Shown: one piece after another, positions 42,186 to 49,613 of the stretch | Position numbering within the stretch: position 1 is the stretch's first letter | How the letters are laid out: each line of letters opens with the position of its first letter | NCBI RefSeq assembly: GCF_049896245.1 | Contig: NZ_JAFCTX010000016.1 | Span: forward strand, 28,386-92,385 | DNA length: 64,000 bases | Source: Cypionkella sp049896245 | Lineage (GTDB): Bacteria; Pseudomonadota; Alphaproteobacteria; Rhodobacterales; Rhodobacteraceae | Direction of reading: 5' to 3' | Translations under genes and position numbers: made by a program | The notes under the pieces: generated by a model | Database searches by the model: none | Seen by the model: only the letters and a program-made list of their open reading frames with translations | Told to the model about the DNA's origin: nothing

Positions 42186-43063
42186 CGTGTGGCCCCCGCG
42201 TGACGGGCGGCGAGGGCGAGTGCGCCGTCCAGCGCCGTGCCTTTTGCGGTAACGGTGGGCAACTCTAGCCAGCGGGCGTAGGCGGGGCCAAGGCCACCCG
42301 TGAGGCACAGCGCTTCGGTGGTTTTCCAGCCGACAACGTCCAGCGCGCAGCGGATATAGGCGGCACCTTCCTGCATCAGGCGTGCGCCCAAAGGGTCGCC
42401 TGCTTCGGCGGCGGCGACGACATCGCGGGCGAGGCGGGCGTAATCTGAGGGCTGCGAGTTCAGCGAGAACAGCACGATTTGCCCCGGATCATCGCCATGT
42501 TCGTGCAGGATGGCGCGGCTGAGGCCGGTGTGGGGCGCAAAGCCATCGACCGACAGCATGACTTCTTCAAGGCAGCGGCGCAGCAGCCACGCGCCAGAGG
42601 CTTGATCGCCGATGTAAAAGCCCCAGCCGCCGACGCCGTGAATTTTACCTGCGACCTGCCTGCCGATGAAAGATCCGGTGCCGATGGCGGCGAGCGCGCC
42701 GTCAGCCTCACCCAAAGCGCCCGCGATGGTGGTGGGGCGGTCATCGGTGACGGAGACATGGGAGAAGGGCAAATGAGCCGCGACTCGGGCGGCGATGGCG
42801 GCGTTCATCACCCCAGCAAGGCCGAGGTGGGCGGTGGCGGTGGCGAGGTCTGCCATGGTCAGGCCAGCATTTGCGGCCAGTTGCGCCAAAGCGGCATTGA
42901 TCGTGCCAAGCGCTGCGTCAAAATCGGTGGAAACATTGGCGGGGCCCAAGACCACGTCAAAGCGGTTGTTTGTGCCAGCCAAAAGCGTGGCGCGGCAAGA
43001 GGTGCCGCCACCGTCGATGCCGATCAAGAAGGGGCCGATCAAGAGGGGTTCTGAATGTGCCAT
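42182..43063 (-). CDS. BadF/BadG/NagK-type N-acetylhexosamine kinase
   Basis: A 293-residue ASKHA-fold kinase: FLIGIDGGGTSCRATLL (phosphate 1 motif), VSVTDDRPTTIAGAL, AIGTGSFIG (phosphate 2), GGWGFYIGDQASGAWLLRR, and LCLTGGLGPAYARWL (adenosine motif). In family members this kinase phosphorylates GlcNAc, GlcN or MurNAc (MurK). With murQ opposite, it may act on both GlcNAc and MurNAc. The start at 43063 has no clear ribosome site because the operator lies directly against it, so initiation may be unusual. Confidence 0.88.
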   Translation of the reverse strand: MAHSEPLLIGPFLIGIDGGGTSCRATLLAGTNNRFDVVLGPANVSTDFDAALGTINAALAQLAANAGLTMADLATATAHLGLAGVMNAAIAARVAAHLPFSHVSVTDDRPTTIAGALGEADGALAAIGTGSFIGRQVAGKIHGVGGWGFYIGDQASGAWLLRRCLEEVMLSVDGFAPHTGLSRAILHEHGDDPGQIVLFSLNSQPSDYARLARDVVAAAEAGDPLGARLMQEGAAYIRCALDVVGWKTTEALCLTGGLGPAYARWLELPTVTAKGTALDGALALAARHAGATR

Positions 43064-43083
43064 AGAGATACCATTATGATACC
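43064..43083 (-). promoter_or_regulatory. Putative GntR operator, kinase side
   Basis: Read on the minus strand: GGTAT-CATAAT-GGTATCTC, a direct repeat ending one base before the kinase start codon. The same GGTAT-N6-GGTATCTC occurs in front of murQ on the plus strand. Confidence 0.7.
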
Positions 43084-43167
43084 TTTCAGAAAATGCAACG
43101 GGTTTCTTTTCAGAAATTGGTGGAAAGGGCGGCGGAAACGCGAATTAATCGGTTTCTGAAGATTTTG

Positions 43168-43196
43168 TTGGACAAGAGGTATTGAATAGGTATCTC
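43168..43196 (+). promoter_or_regulatory. murQ promoter overlapped by putative GntR operator
   Basis: A -35-like TTGGAC (43168-43173), 17 bases and a -10-like TATCTC (43191-43196). The direct repeat GGTAT-TGAATA-GGTATCTC (43178-43196) covers the spacer and -10, so a bound regulator would block the promoter. Confidence 0.6.
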
Positions 43197-43220
43197 ATGA
43201 GGGCATCGAGGGAGATTCGG

Positions 43221-44105
43221 ATGGCGCTGCCTGCAACTGAACATCTGCATCCTGCCGCAACTGGCTTGGACACGCTACCCGCTGCGGCGGTGTTGGGGCA
43301 TTTGTTGGCGGCGCAAGGTGCGGCAGTGCAGGTTGTGGCGCAGGTTTTGCCACAGATTGAGGCGGCGGCGGTGATGATGGCTGACGCTTTGCGGGGCGAT
43401 GGGCGGCTGGTCTATGCCGGGGCGGGATCGTCTGCGCTGATGGCGGTGGCGGATGGGTTGGAATTGGGCGGGACGTTTGGCGTCTCGGCGGATCGGGTGC
43501 TGCTGCTGATGGCGGGTGGTTTGCCCGTCGATGCGCGGATGCCAGGCGATACCGAGGATGATGCGGATGAGGGCACGCGGGCGGCGCAGGTTTTGCGCAG
43601 CGGTGATGTGGTGATTGCGGTGACAGCCTCGGGCGCAACACCCTATGCTGTGGCTGTCGCCAAGGCGGCGCGGGCGCGGGGGGCCAAGGTGATCGGGATT
43701 GCCAATGCGGTTGGGACCAAGCTGTTTGACCATGCCGATGTGGCGATTTGTTTGGCCACACCGCCGGAAGTGATTGCAGGCTCGACCCGGATGGGCGCGG
43801 GCACGGCGCAGAAAGTGGCGTTGAACATGATGTCAACGCTGATGGGAATTCGGCTGGGCCAAGTGCATGATGGCATGATGGTCGGGCTGGTGGCGGATAA
43901 CGAAAAGCTGCGCGGTCGGGCTGCTGCCATGGTGGCGCGGATTGCAGGCGTAGAGGCCGGGGTGGCCGCAAAGGCGCTGGATGCGGCGCAGGGTGCGGTG
44001 AAACCAGCGGTGCTGATTGCATTGGGGCAGGCGCCTGAGGCGGCGCTGGGCTTGTTGAGCGATACAAACGGAAATCTGCGCGCGGCGATCGCGCGTGGGC
44101 TATAA
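43221..44105 (+). CDS. murQ: N-acetylmuramic acid 6-phosphate etherase
   Basis: Cleaves the D-lactyl ether of MurNAc-6-P to give GlcNAc-6-P. The 294-residue SIS protein keeps the etherase features TEHLHPAATGLD, a catalytic Glu81 in GLELGGTFG (aligned to the acid/base of E. coli MurQ), EDDADEG, and PPEVIAGSTRMGAGTAQKVALNMMST with NEKLRGR. The phosphate loop reads AGAGSSALMAVAD rather than GAGTSGRLGVLD, so it is a divergent branch. The ATG at 43221 has GAGGGAG upstream; a frame from 43182 is less likely. Confidence 0.88.
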   Translation: MALPATEHLHPAATGLDTLPAAAVLGHLLAAQGAAVQVVAQVLPQIEAAAVMMADALRGDGRLVYAGAGSSALMAVADGLELGGTFGVSADRVLLLMAGGLPVDARMPGDTEDDADEGTRAAQVLRSGDVVIAVTASGATPYAVAVAKAARARGAKVIGIANAVGTKLFDHADVAICLATPPEVIAGSTRMGAGTAQKVALNMMSTLMGIRLGQVHDGMMVGLVADNEKLRGRAAAMVARIAGVEAGVAAKALDAAQGAVKPAVLIALGQAPEAALGLLSDTNGNLRAAIARGL

Positions 44106-44153
44106 AAACGGCAGCTAAAGCCGGTGAATTTTAACCAACAACGGGAGATTCCC

Positions 44154-45413
44154 ATGACCAAGACCAAACTGATCGGCGCTTTGCTTGCCAGCACTTTTAT
44201 GGCGGGCGCGGCCTATGCCGAAGACGTGACGCTGACGATTGAATCCTGGCGCAATGACGATGTGCTGATCTGGCAAGACACCATCATCCCGGCGTTTGAG
44301 GCGCAAAATCCGGGCATCAAGGTGGTATTCGCCCCGACCGCTCCGGCGGAGTACAATGCGGTGCTGAATTCGAAACTCGATGCGGGATCGGCGGGCGATC
44401 TGGTGACCTGCCGTCCGTTCGATGCCTCGCTTGAGCTGTACAAAAAGGGCAATCTGGCCGATCTGACCGGGCTGGCTGCTATGGCGAATTTCTCGCCCGT
44501 GGCGAAATCGGCTTGGCAGACCGATGATGGCGCGGCGACGTTCTGCGTGCCGATGGCTTCGGTGATCCACGGCTTTATCTACAACAAAGACGCGTTTGAC
44601 GCTTTGGGCATCGCGGTGCCGACCACCAATGACGAGTTCTTTGCGGCGCTGGACAAGATCAAGGCCGATGGCACCTATATTCCGCTGGCGATGGGCACCA
44701 ACGACCAGTGGGAAGCGGCCACCATGGGCTATAACAACATCGGGCCGAACTACTGGAAGGGCGAGGAAGGCCGTCTGGCGCTGATCGCGGGCACGCAGAA
44801 GCTGACCGATGCGGATTGGGTGGCTCCGTTCACCGAACTGGCGCGCTGGAAGGATTATCTCGGCGACGGCTTTGAAGCGCAGACCTACCCGGACAGCCAG
44901 AACCTGTTCACGCTTGGCCGCGCTGCGATTTATCCGGCCGGTTCGTGGGAAATTTCGGGCTTTAACAAGCAAGCGACGTTCAAAATGGGGGCCTTCCCGC
45001 CTCCGGTGCAAGCGGCGGGCGATACCTGCTATATCTCGGATCACACCGATATTGCGCTGGGGATGAATGCGAAATCGGCGCATCCTGAGGAGACGAAGAA
45101 GTTTCTCGAATGGGTCGGCTCGCCCGAGTTCGCCACGATGTATGCCAATGCGCTGCCGGGCTTCTTCAGCCTGAATTCGACTCCGGTGACGATGCAGGAC
45201 CCGCTGGCGCAAGAGTTCGTCTCGTGGCGCGGCAAGTGCCAGTCGTCGATCCGCTCGACCTATCAGATCCTGTCGCGTGGCACGCCGAACCTTGAGAATG
45301 AGACCTGGAATGCCTCGGCCAATGTGATCAAGGGCACCGAGACGCCGGAAGCCGCTGCGGCCCGTCTGCAAGACGGTCTTGCCAGCTGGTACGCGCCGCA
45401 AAAGGCCAAGTAA
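44154..45413 (+). CDS. Sugar ABC transporter substrate-binding protein
   Basis: A 419-residue periplasmic binding protein of the MalE-like class. The signal peptide MTKTKLIGALLASTFMAGAAYA ends in AYA, cleaved before EDVTL. The mature part has the usual opening TIESWRNDD..IWQDTIIPAFEAQNPGIKV. It feeds the two permeases and ATPase downstream. The ATG at 44154 has GGGAG upstream. The ligand is inferred from context to be GlcNAc, MurNAc, or a disaccharide of them. Confidence 0.92.
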   Translation: MTKTKLIGALLASTFMAGAAYAEDVTLTIESWRNDDVLIWQDTIIPAFEAQNPGIKVVFAPTAPAEYNAVLNSKLDAGSAGDLVTCRPFDASLELYKKGNLADLTGLAAMANFSPVAKSAWQTDDGAATFCVPMASVIHGFIYNKDAFDALGIAVPTTNDEFFAALDKIKADGTYIPLAMGTNDQWEAATMGYNNIGPNYWKGEEGRLALIAGTQKLTDADWVAPFTELARWKDYLGDGFEAQTYPDSQNLFTLGRAAIYPAGSWEISGFNKQATFKMGAFPPPVQAAGDTCYISDHTDIALGMNAKSAHPEETKKFLEWVGSPEFATMYANALPGFFSLNSTPVTMQDPLAQEFVSWRGKCQSSIRSTYQILSRGTPNLENETWNASANVIKGTETPEAAAARLQDGLASWYAPQKAK

Positions 45414-45432
45414 GCCTGTTTGACTGAAAACG

Positions 45433-45456
45433 CCGGGGGGCTACAGCGCCCCCCGG
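45433..45456 (+). terminator. Attenuating hairpin after binding-protein gene
   Basis: CCGGGGGGC (45433-45441), loop TACAGC, GCCCCCCGG (45448-45456), between the binding protein and first permease. No T-run follows. Such hairpins commonly leave more binding-protein message than permease message. Confidence 0.75.
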
Positions 45457-45499
45457 ACCCCTGCTTGGCGCGCATCCTGCAAACGCAAAGGTTGACCGT

Positions 45500-46417
45500 A
45501 TGTCCGACCGCAAACCCTTCCGCTGGCATATTCTGGTGTTTCTGGCGCCCGCTGTGCTGGTTTACACCGCGATCATGATCATCCCCTTGTTCGCGACGCT
45601 GAATCTGTCGCTGTTCACCAAGGTGGATCGGGTGTCGCAATTCAACGGTTTGGGCAACTTCCGCACCCTGTTCGGCGATCCGCGCTGGTCGGCGAGTTTC
45701 TGGAATGCGTTGGGCAACAATACATGGTTTTTCATCGTGCATATGCTGGTGCAGAACCCGATTGGGATTTTGCTGGCGGCGATCCTGTCGAACCCTCGGC
45801 TGCGCGGTGCTGCGTTTTACCGCACGGCGATCTTCATCCCGACGATTTTAAGTTTCGTGGTGGTGGGCTTTGTGTGGAAGCTGATGCTGTCGCCGATCTG
45901 GGGGGTCGCACCGGATTTGCTGAACGCGGTGGGGTTGAAATCTTTGTTCGCGCCGTGGCTGGGCAAAGAGGCTTATGCGCTGACGACTTTGGCGCTGATC
46001 TCGGTCTGGCAGTTTGTCGGCATCCCGATGATGCTGATTTATGCGGCGCTTTTGAGCATCCCCGAGGAGGTGATTGAGGCGTCCGAGATGGACGGCATTA
46101 CGGGTGCGTCGCAGTTCTGGAAGATCAAGCTGCCGCTGATCCTGCCGAGCATCGGGATCATCTCTATCCTAACCTTCGTGGGCAATTTCAACGCCTTCGA
46201 TCTGATCTATTCAGCGCAAGGCGCGCTTGCGGGGCCGAATTTTGCCACCGATATTCTGGGCACTTTCCTGTATCGGACGTTCTTTGGCTTTCAGCTGCAG
46301 CTGGGCGATCAGAATATGGGGGCTGCGATTGCCACCGCGATGTTCTTCATCATCCTGATTGGCGTCTGCATCTATCTGTTTGCGATCCAAACGCGGCTGC
46401 GCCGCTATCAGTTTTAA
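45500..46417 (+). CDS. Sugar ABC transporter permease (MalF-like)
   Basis: A 305-residue inner-membrane protein with six membrane segments and the coupling EAA loop EVIEASEMDGITGASQFWKIKLPLILPSIG near residue 200. It forms the channel with the next gene. Start ATG at 45500 follows AAAGG. Confidence 0.93.
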   Translation: MSDRKPFRWHILVFLAPAVLVYTAIMIIPLFATLNLSLFTKVDRVSQFNGLGNFRTLFGDPRWSASFWNALGNNTWFFIVHMLVQNPIGILLAAILSNPRLRGAAFYRTAIFIPTILSFVVVGFVWKLMLSPIWGVAPDLLNAVGLKSLFAPWLGKEAYALTTLALISVWQFVGIPMMLIYAALLSIPEEVIEASEMDGITGASQFWKIKLPLILPSIGIISILTFVGNFNAFDLIYSAQGALAGPNFATDILGTFLYRTFFGFQLQLGDQNMGAAIATAMFFIILIGVCIYLFAIQTRLRRYQF

Positions 46418-46427
46418 GGGGGTGGTC

Positions 46428-47267
46428 ATGTCCGTCTCACGCCACTCACCGCTGCGCAGCGTGGCCGCCCATGCGGTGCTGCTGACCTATACGCTGATCG
46501 CGTTGTTCCCGGTTTTTGTGATTGTGATCAACGCGTTCAAATCCCGCAAGGCGATCTTTGCGCATCCTTTGGCTTTGCCCAATGCCGAAACTTTGGATTG
46601 GGTCGGTTTCAAAACCGTGCTGAAACAGGGCGATTTTTTTCAGTATTTCCTGAATTCAATGACGGTGACGGTGGGGAGCCTGTTCTTCGTGCTGCTGTTT
46701 GGCGCGATGGCGGCGTTTGCGCTGTCGGAGTATCGCTTCAAGGGCAATACCATGGTTGGCCTCTATCTGGCTCTGGGCATCATGATCCCGATCCGGCTGG
46801 GCACGGTGGCGATTTTGCAGCTGATGGTGGCGAGCGGGCTTGTGAACACGCTAACCGCGCTGGTGCTGGTCTATACCGCGCAGGGGCTGCCTTTGGCGGT
46901 GTTCATCCTGTCGGAATTCATGCGGCAGGTGTCGGATGATTTGAAAAACGCCGGGCGGATTGATGGGCTTTCCGAGTATCGCATCTTCTTCCGGCTGGTG
47001 CTGCCGCTGATCCGGCCCGCGATGGCGACGGTGGCGGTGTTTACCATGATCCCGATCTGGAACGATCTGTGGTTCCCGTTGATTTTGGCGCCGGCGGAGA
47101 GCACCAAGACCATCACCCTCGGCAGTCAAGTGTTCATCGGCCAGTTTGTCACCGATTGGAACGCCGTGCTGGCGGCGCTGAGTTTGGCGATCCTGCCAGT
47201 GCTGGTGCTGTATCTGATCTTCTCGCGCCAACTTATTCGCGGCATCACCGCAGGAGCCGTCAAATGA
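46428..47267 (+). CDS. Sugar ABC transporter permease (MalG-like)
   Basis: A 279-residue inner-membrane protein with six membrane segments and the EAA loop NAGRIDGLSEYRIFFRLVLPLIRPA near residue 190. The ATG at 46428 follows AAGGGGG, 10 bases after the previous stop. Its final 4 bases overlap the oxidoreductase start. Confidence 0.93.
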   Translation: MSVSRHSPLRSVAAHAVLLTYTLIALFPVFVIVINAFKSRKAIFAHPLALPNAETLDWVGFKTVLKQGDFFQYFLNSMTVTVGSLFFVLLFGAMAAFALSEYRFKGNTMVGLYLALGIMIPIRLGTVAILQLMVASGLVNTLTALVLVYTAQGLPLAVFILSEFMRQVSDDLKNAGRIDGLSEYRIFFRLVLPLIRPAMATVAVFTMIPIWNDLWFPLILAPAESTKTITLGSQVFIGQFVTDWNAVLAALSLAILPVLVLYLIFSRQLIRGITAGAVK

Positions 47268-48295
47268 GTATCAAAGTTCTGGTTGCTGGATTGGGCAATA
47301 TGGGCCGCAGTCATGCTTTGGCCTATCACAACGATCCGGCGTTTGAAATCATAGGGCTGGTGAACCGCTCGAAGGTTGATCTGCCTGCGGAATTGCAGGG
47401 CTATCCGCTGCTGACGGATTACGCGGCAGCGCTGGCGGCGTTGAAGCCTGATCTGGTGTGCGTGGCGACCTATTCGGACAGTCACGCCGATTACGCCTGT
47501 GCGGCGATGGCGGCGGGGGCGGATGTATTTGTCGAAAAACCCCTCGCCACCACAGTTGCCGATGCGCGCCGCGTGCAGGCGATGGCGGTAGAGACCGGGC
47601 GCAAGGTGGTGGTGGGCTACATCCTGCGGCATCACCCAAGTTGGATCAGGTTGATTGCCGAGGCGCGGGCTTTGGGCGGGCCTTATGTGTTCCGGCTGAA
47701 CCTGAACCAACAATCGTCTGGCCCGACGTGGGAGGTGCATAAGGCGCTGATGCAGACCACGCCGCCGATTGTCGATTGTGGCGTGCATTATGTCGATGTG
47801 ATGTGCCAGATCACCGATGCGGCCCCGGTGGAGGTGCGCGGCATGGGGCTGCGGCTGTCCAATGAAATAGCACAGGATATGTATAACTATGGGCATTTTC
47901 AGGTGATTTTCGCTGATGGTAGCCTTGGCTGGTATGAGGCCGGCTGGGGGCCGATGATGTCGGACACCGCGTTTTTCGTCAAAGACGTGGTCAGCCCGAA
48001 TGGCGCGGTTTCGATTCGGATGCCGGACTCGGCGCGCTCGGATGATATCGACACCCACACCAAGACCTCGCTGCTGCGGGTGCATAAGGTGGCGACGGGC
48101 GATACCGATATTTCGATGGCGGATGAGCCGGGGCATCAGGAACTCTGCGACCGTGAGGCGGCTTATGTGGCGCGCGCGATCCATGAGAACCTCGATCTGA
48201 CGCGGCATATGAACGATGCGGTGCAATCTTTGGCGATCTGCCTCGCTGCGGATGAAAGCGTGCGATCCGGCCAACCTGTCAAGCTAGGAGCCTGA
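47264..48295 (+). CDS. Gfo/Idh/MocA family oxidoreductase
   Basis: A 343-residue NAD(P)-dependent sugar oxidoreductase. The Rossmann motif is VLVAGLGNMGRSHALAY at the N-terminus, the EKP motif is DVFVEKPLATT near residue 92, and the C-terminal substrate domain includes VDCGVHYVDVM. It lies inside the ABC operon, coupled to a permease (4-base overlap) and one base before the ATPase gene, so it probably modifies the imported sugar. The exact substrate is unknown; family members act on many sugars, including anhydrosugars and amino sugars. Confidence 0.9.
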   Translation: MSIKVLVAGLGNMGRSHALAYHNDPAFEIIGLVNRSKVDLPAELQGYPLLTDYAAALAALKPDLVCVATYSDSHADYACAAMAAGADVFVEKPLATTVADARRVQAMAVETGRKVVVGYILRHHPSWIRLIAEARALGGPYVFRLNLNQQSSGPTWEVHKALMQTTPPIVDCGVHYVDVMCQITDAAPVEVRGMGLRLSNEIAQDMYNYGHFQVIFADGSLGWYEAGWGPMMSDTAFFVKDVVSPNGAVSIRMPDSARSDDIDTHTKTSLLRVHKVATGDTDISMADEPGHQELCDREAAYVARAIHENLDLTRHMNDAVQSLAICLAADESVRSGQPVKLGA

Positions 48296-48296
48296 A

Positions 48297-49295
48297 ATGG
48301 GCAATCTGACTTTATCTGCTGTCACCAAATCCTTCGGCACCGTCGATGTCATCAAAGGTGTGAACCTGACAGTCGAAGATGGCGAATTCTGCGTGTTTGT
48401 TGGCCCCTCGGGTTGCGGAAAATCCACCCTATTGCGGATCATCGCCGGGCTGGAGGATGCAAGCGGTGGCGAGATTAAAATCGACGGCGTTTCGGTGAAC
48501 AATACCCCGCCGAGCAAGCGCGAAATCGCGATGGTGTTCCAATCTTACGCGCTTTACCCGCATTTGACGGTGCGGGATAACATGGGGCTGGGGTTGAAAC
48601 AGGCGGGATCATCGACGGCTAAGGTGGCGGAAAGTGTGGCGCGGGCGAGCGGCATGCTGTCGCTGGAGGCGCTGCTGGATCGCCGCCCTGCGGAATTGTC
48701 GGGCGGGCAGCGGCAGCGGGTGGCGATTGGCCGGGCGATTGTGCGCACGCCAAAGCTGTTTCTGTTTGACGAGCCGCTGTCGAATCTGGATGCGGCGTTG
48801 CGGGTGAATACCCGGATCGAGATTGCGCGTTTGCACCGGGAATTGAAGGCGACGATGGTTTACGTCACGCATGATCAGGTCGAGGCGATGACGCTGGCCG
48901 ACAAGATCGTGGTGCTGAACGCCGGGCGGGTGGAGCAGGTCGGGCGGCCGATGGAATTGTACAATGATCCCGACAACGCCTTTGTCGCGGGGTTTATCGG
49001 CAGCCCGAAGATGAACTTCCTGAAGGCGCAGGCGATGGGTGAGCAGGGCGAGAAGGTTGGGGTGCGCCCCGAACATCTGGCAATCTCACGCGATGCGGGC
49101 ATGATTGCCGGGCGGATCAGCCATGTCGAAAAGCTGGGCAGCGAGACGCTGATTTATGTACGGGCGGAACCGCATGGCCCGCTTACGGTGCGGCAGTTTG
49201 GCGAGCAGGATTTCGCGGTGGATGAGGCGGTGTATCTGACCCCTGATGCGCCGCGCGCGTTTCGGTTTGATGCCGGTGGGATGCGGATGCGGTAG
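48297..49295 (+). CDS. Sugar ABC transporter ATP-binding protein (UgpC/MsmK-like)
   Basis: A 332-residue ATPase powering the sugar importer. Walker A GPSGCGKSTLL (residue 38), Q-loop VFQSYALYPH, signature LSGGQRQRVAIG (138), Walker B LFLFDEPLSNLD (158) and switch THDQVEAM (195) are intact. The C-terminal 100 residues form the OB-like TOBE region (KVGVRPEHLAI). It closes the plus-strand operon. Confidence 0.95.
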   Translation: MGNLTLSAVTKSFGTVDVIKGVNLTVEDGEFCVFVGPSGCGKSTLLRIIAGLEDASGGEIKIDGVSVNNTPPSKREIAMVFQSYALYPHLTVRDNMGLGLKQAGSSTAKVAESVARASGMLSLEALLDRRPAELSGGQRQRVAIGRAIVRTPKLFLFDEPLSNLDAALRVNTRIEIARLHRELKATMVYVTHDQVEAMTLADKIVVLNAGRVEQVGRPMELYNDPDNAFVAGFIGSPKMNFLKAQAMGEQGEKVGVRPEHLAISRDAGMIAGRISHVEKLGSETLIYVRAEPHGPLTVRQFGEQDFAVDEAVYLTPDAPRAFRFDAGGMRMR

Positions 49296-49308
49296 CGGCC
49301 CCTCCACG

Positions 49309-49417
49309 CCGCCCCGGCCTTGAGCGGGGGCTCCCGCTCCAATCCGAGAGGCCTCGGCCCAAGGCCGGGGCGGTGGGGGATCAACACAGCAAAAAGCGCC
49401 CCATGGGGCGCTTTTTT
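49309..49417. terminator. Inverted repeat and intrinsic terminator after the sugar operon
   Basis: A 14-bp inverted repeat (CCGCCCCGGCCTTG at 49309-49322, complement at 49360-49373) is followed by a strong palindrome AAAAAGCGCCCC (49391-49402) and GGGGCGCTTTTT (49405-49416). With T-runs on both strands it can stop the plus operon and the minus-strand tRNA-Gly. The 318-base gap to the next gene otherwise holds only that tRNA and its promoter. Confidence 0.85.
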
Positions 49418-49439
49418 CATGCAGGTCTTGGATTTCCGA

Positions 49440-49514
49440 TGGAGCGGGCGATGAGATTCGAACTCACGACCCTAACCTTGGCAAGGTTATGCTCTACCCC
49501 TGAGCTACGCCCGC
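49440..49514 (-). tRNA. tRNA-Gly (GCC anticodon), copy 2
   Basis: A 75-base cloverleaf identical to copy 1 at 39048-39122 and in the same orientation, with encoded CCA. The flanks differ in detail, but the upstream region is recognisably related. Confidence 0.98.
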
Positions 49515-49532
49515 AACCGTCGGATTGCGGTG

Positions 49533-49561
49533 AAATAAGCGAGCGGCAGGGCGGCTGCAAG
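49533..49561 (-). promoter_or_regulatory. tRNA-Gly copy 2 promoter
   Basis: Minus strand CTTGCA (49556-49561), 17 bases, TTATTT (49533-49538), 18 bases before the tRNA. Confidence 0.7.
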
Positions 49562-49613
49562 GGGGAAAATGCAGGCCCCCCACTGATTTATCACGATGAT
49601 TTATCGGGTGGAT

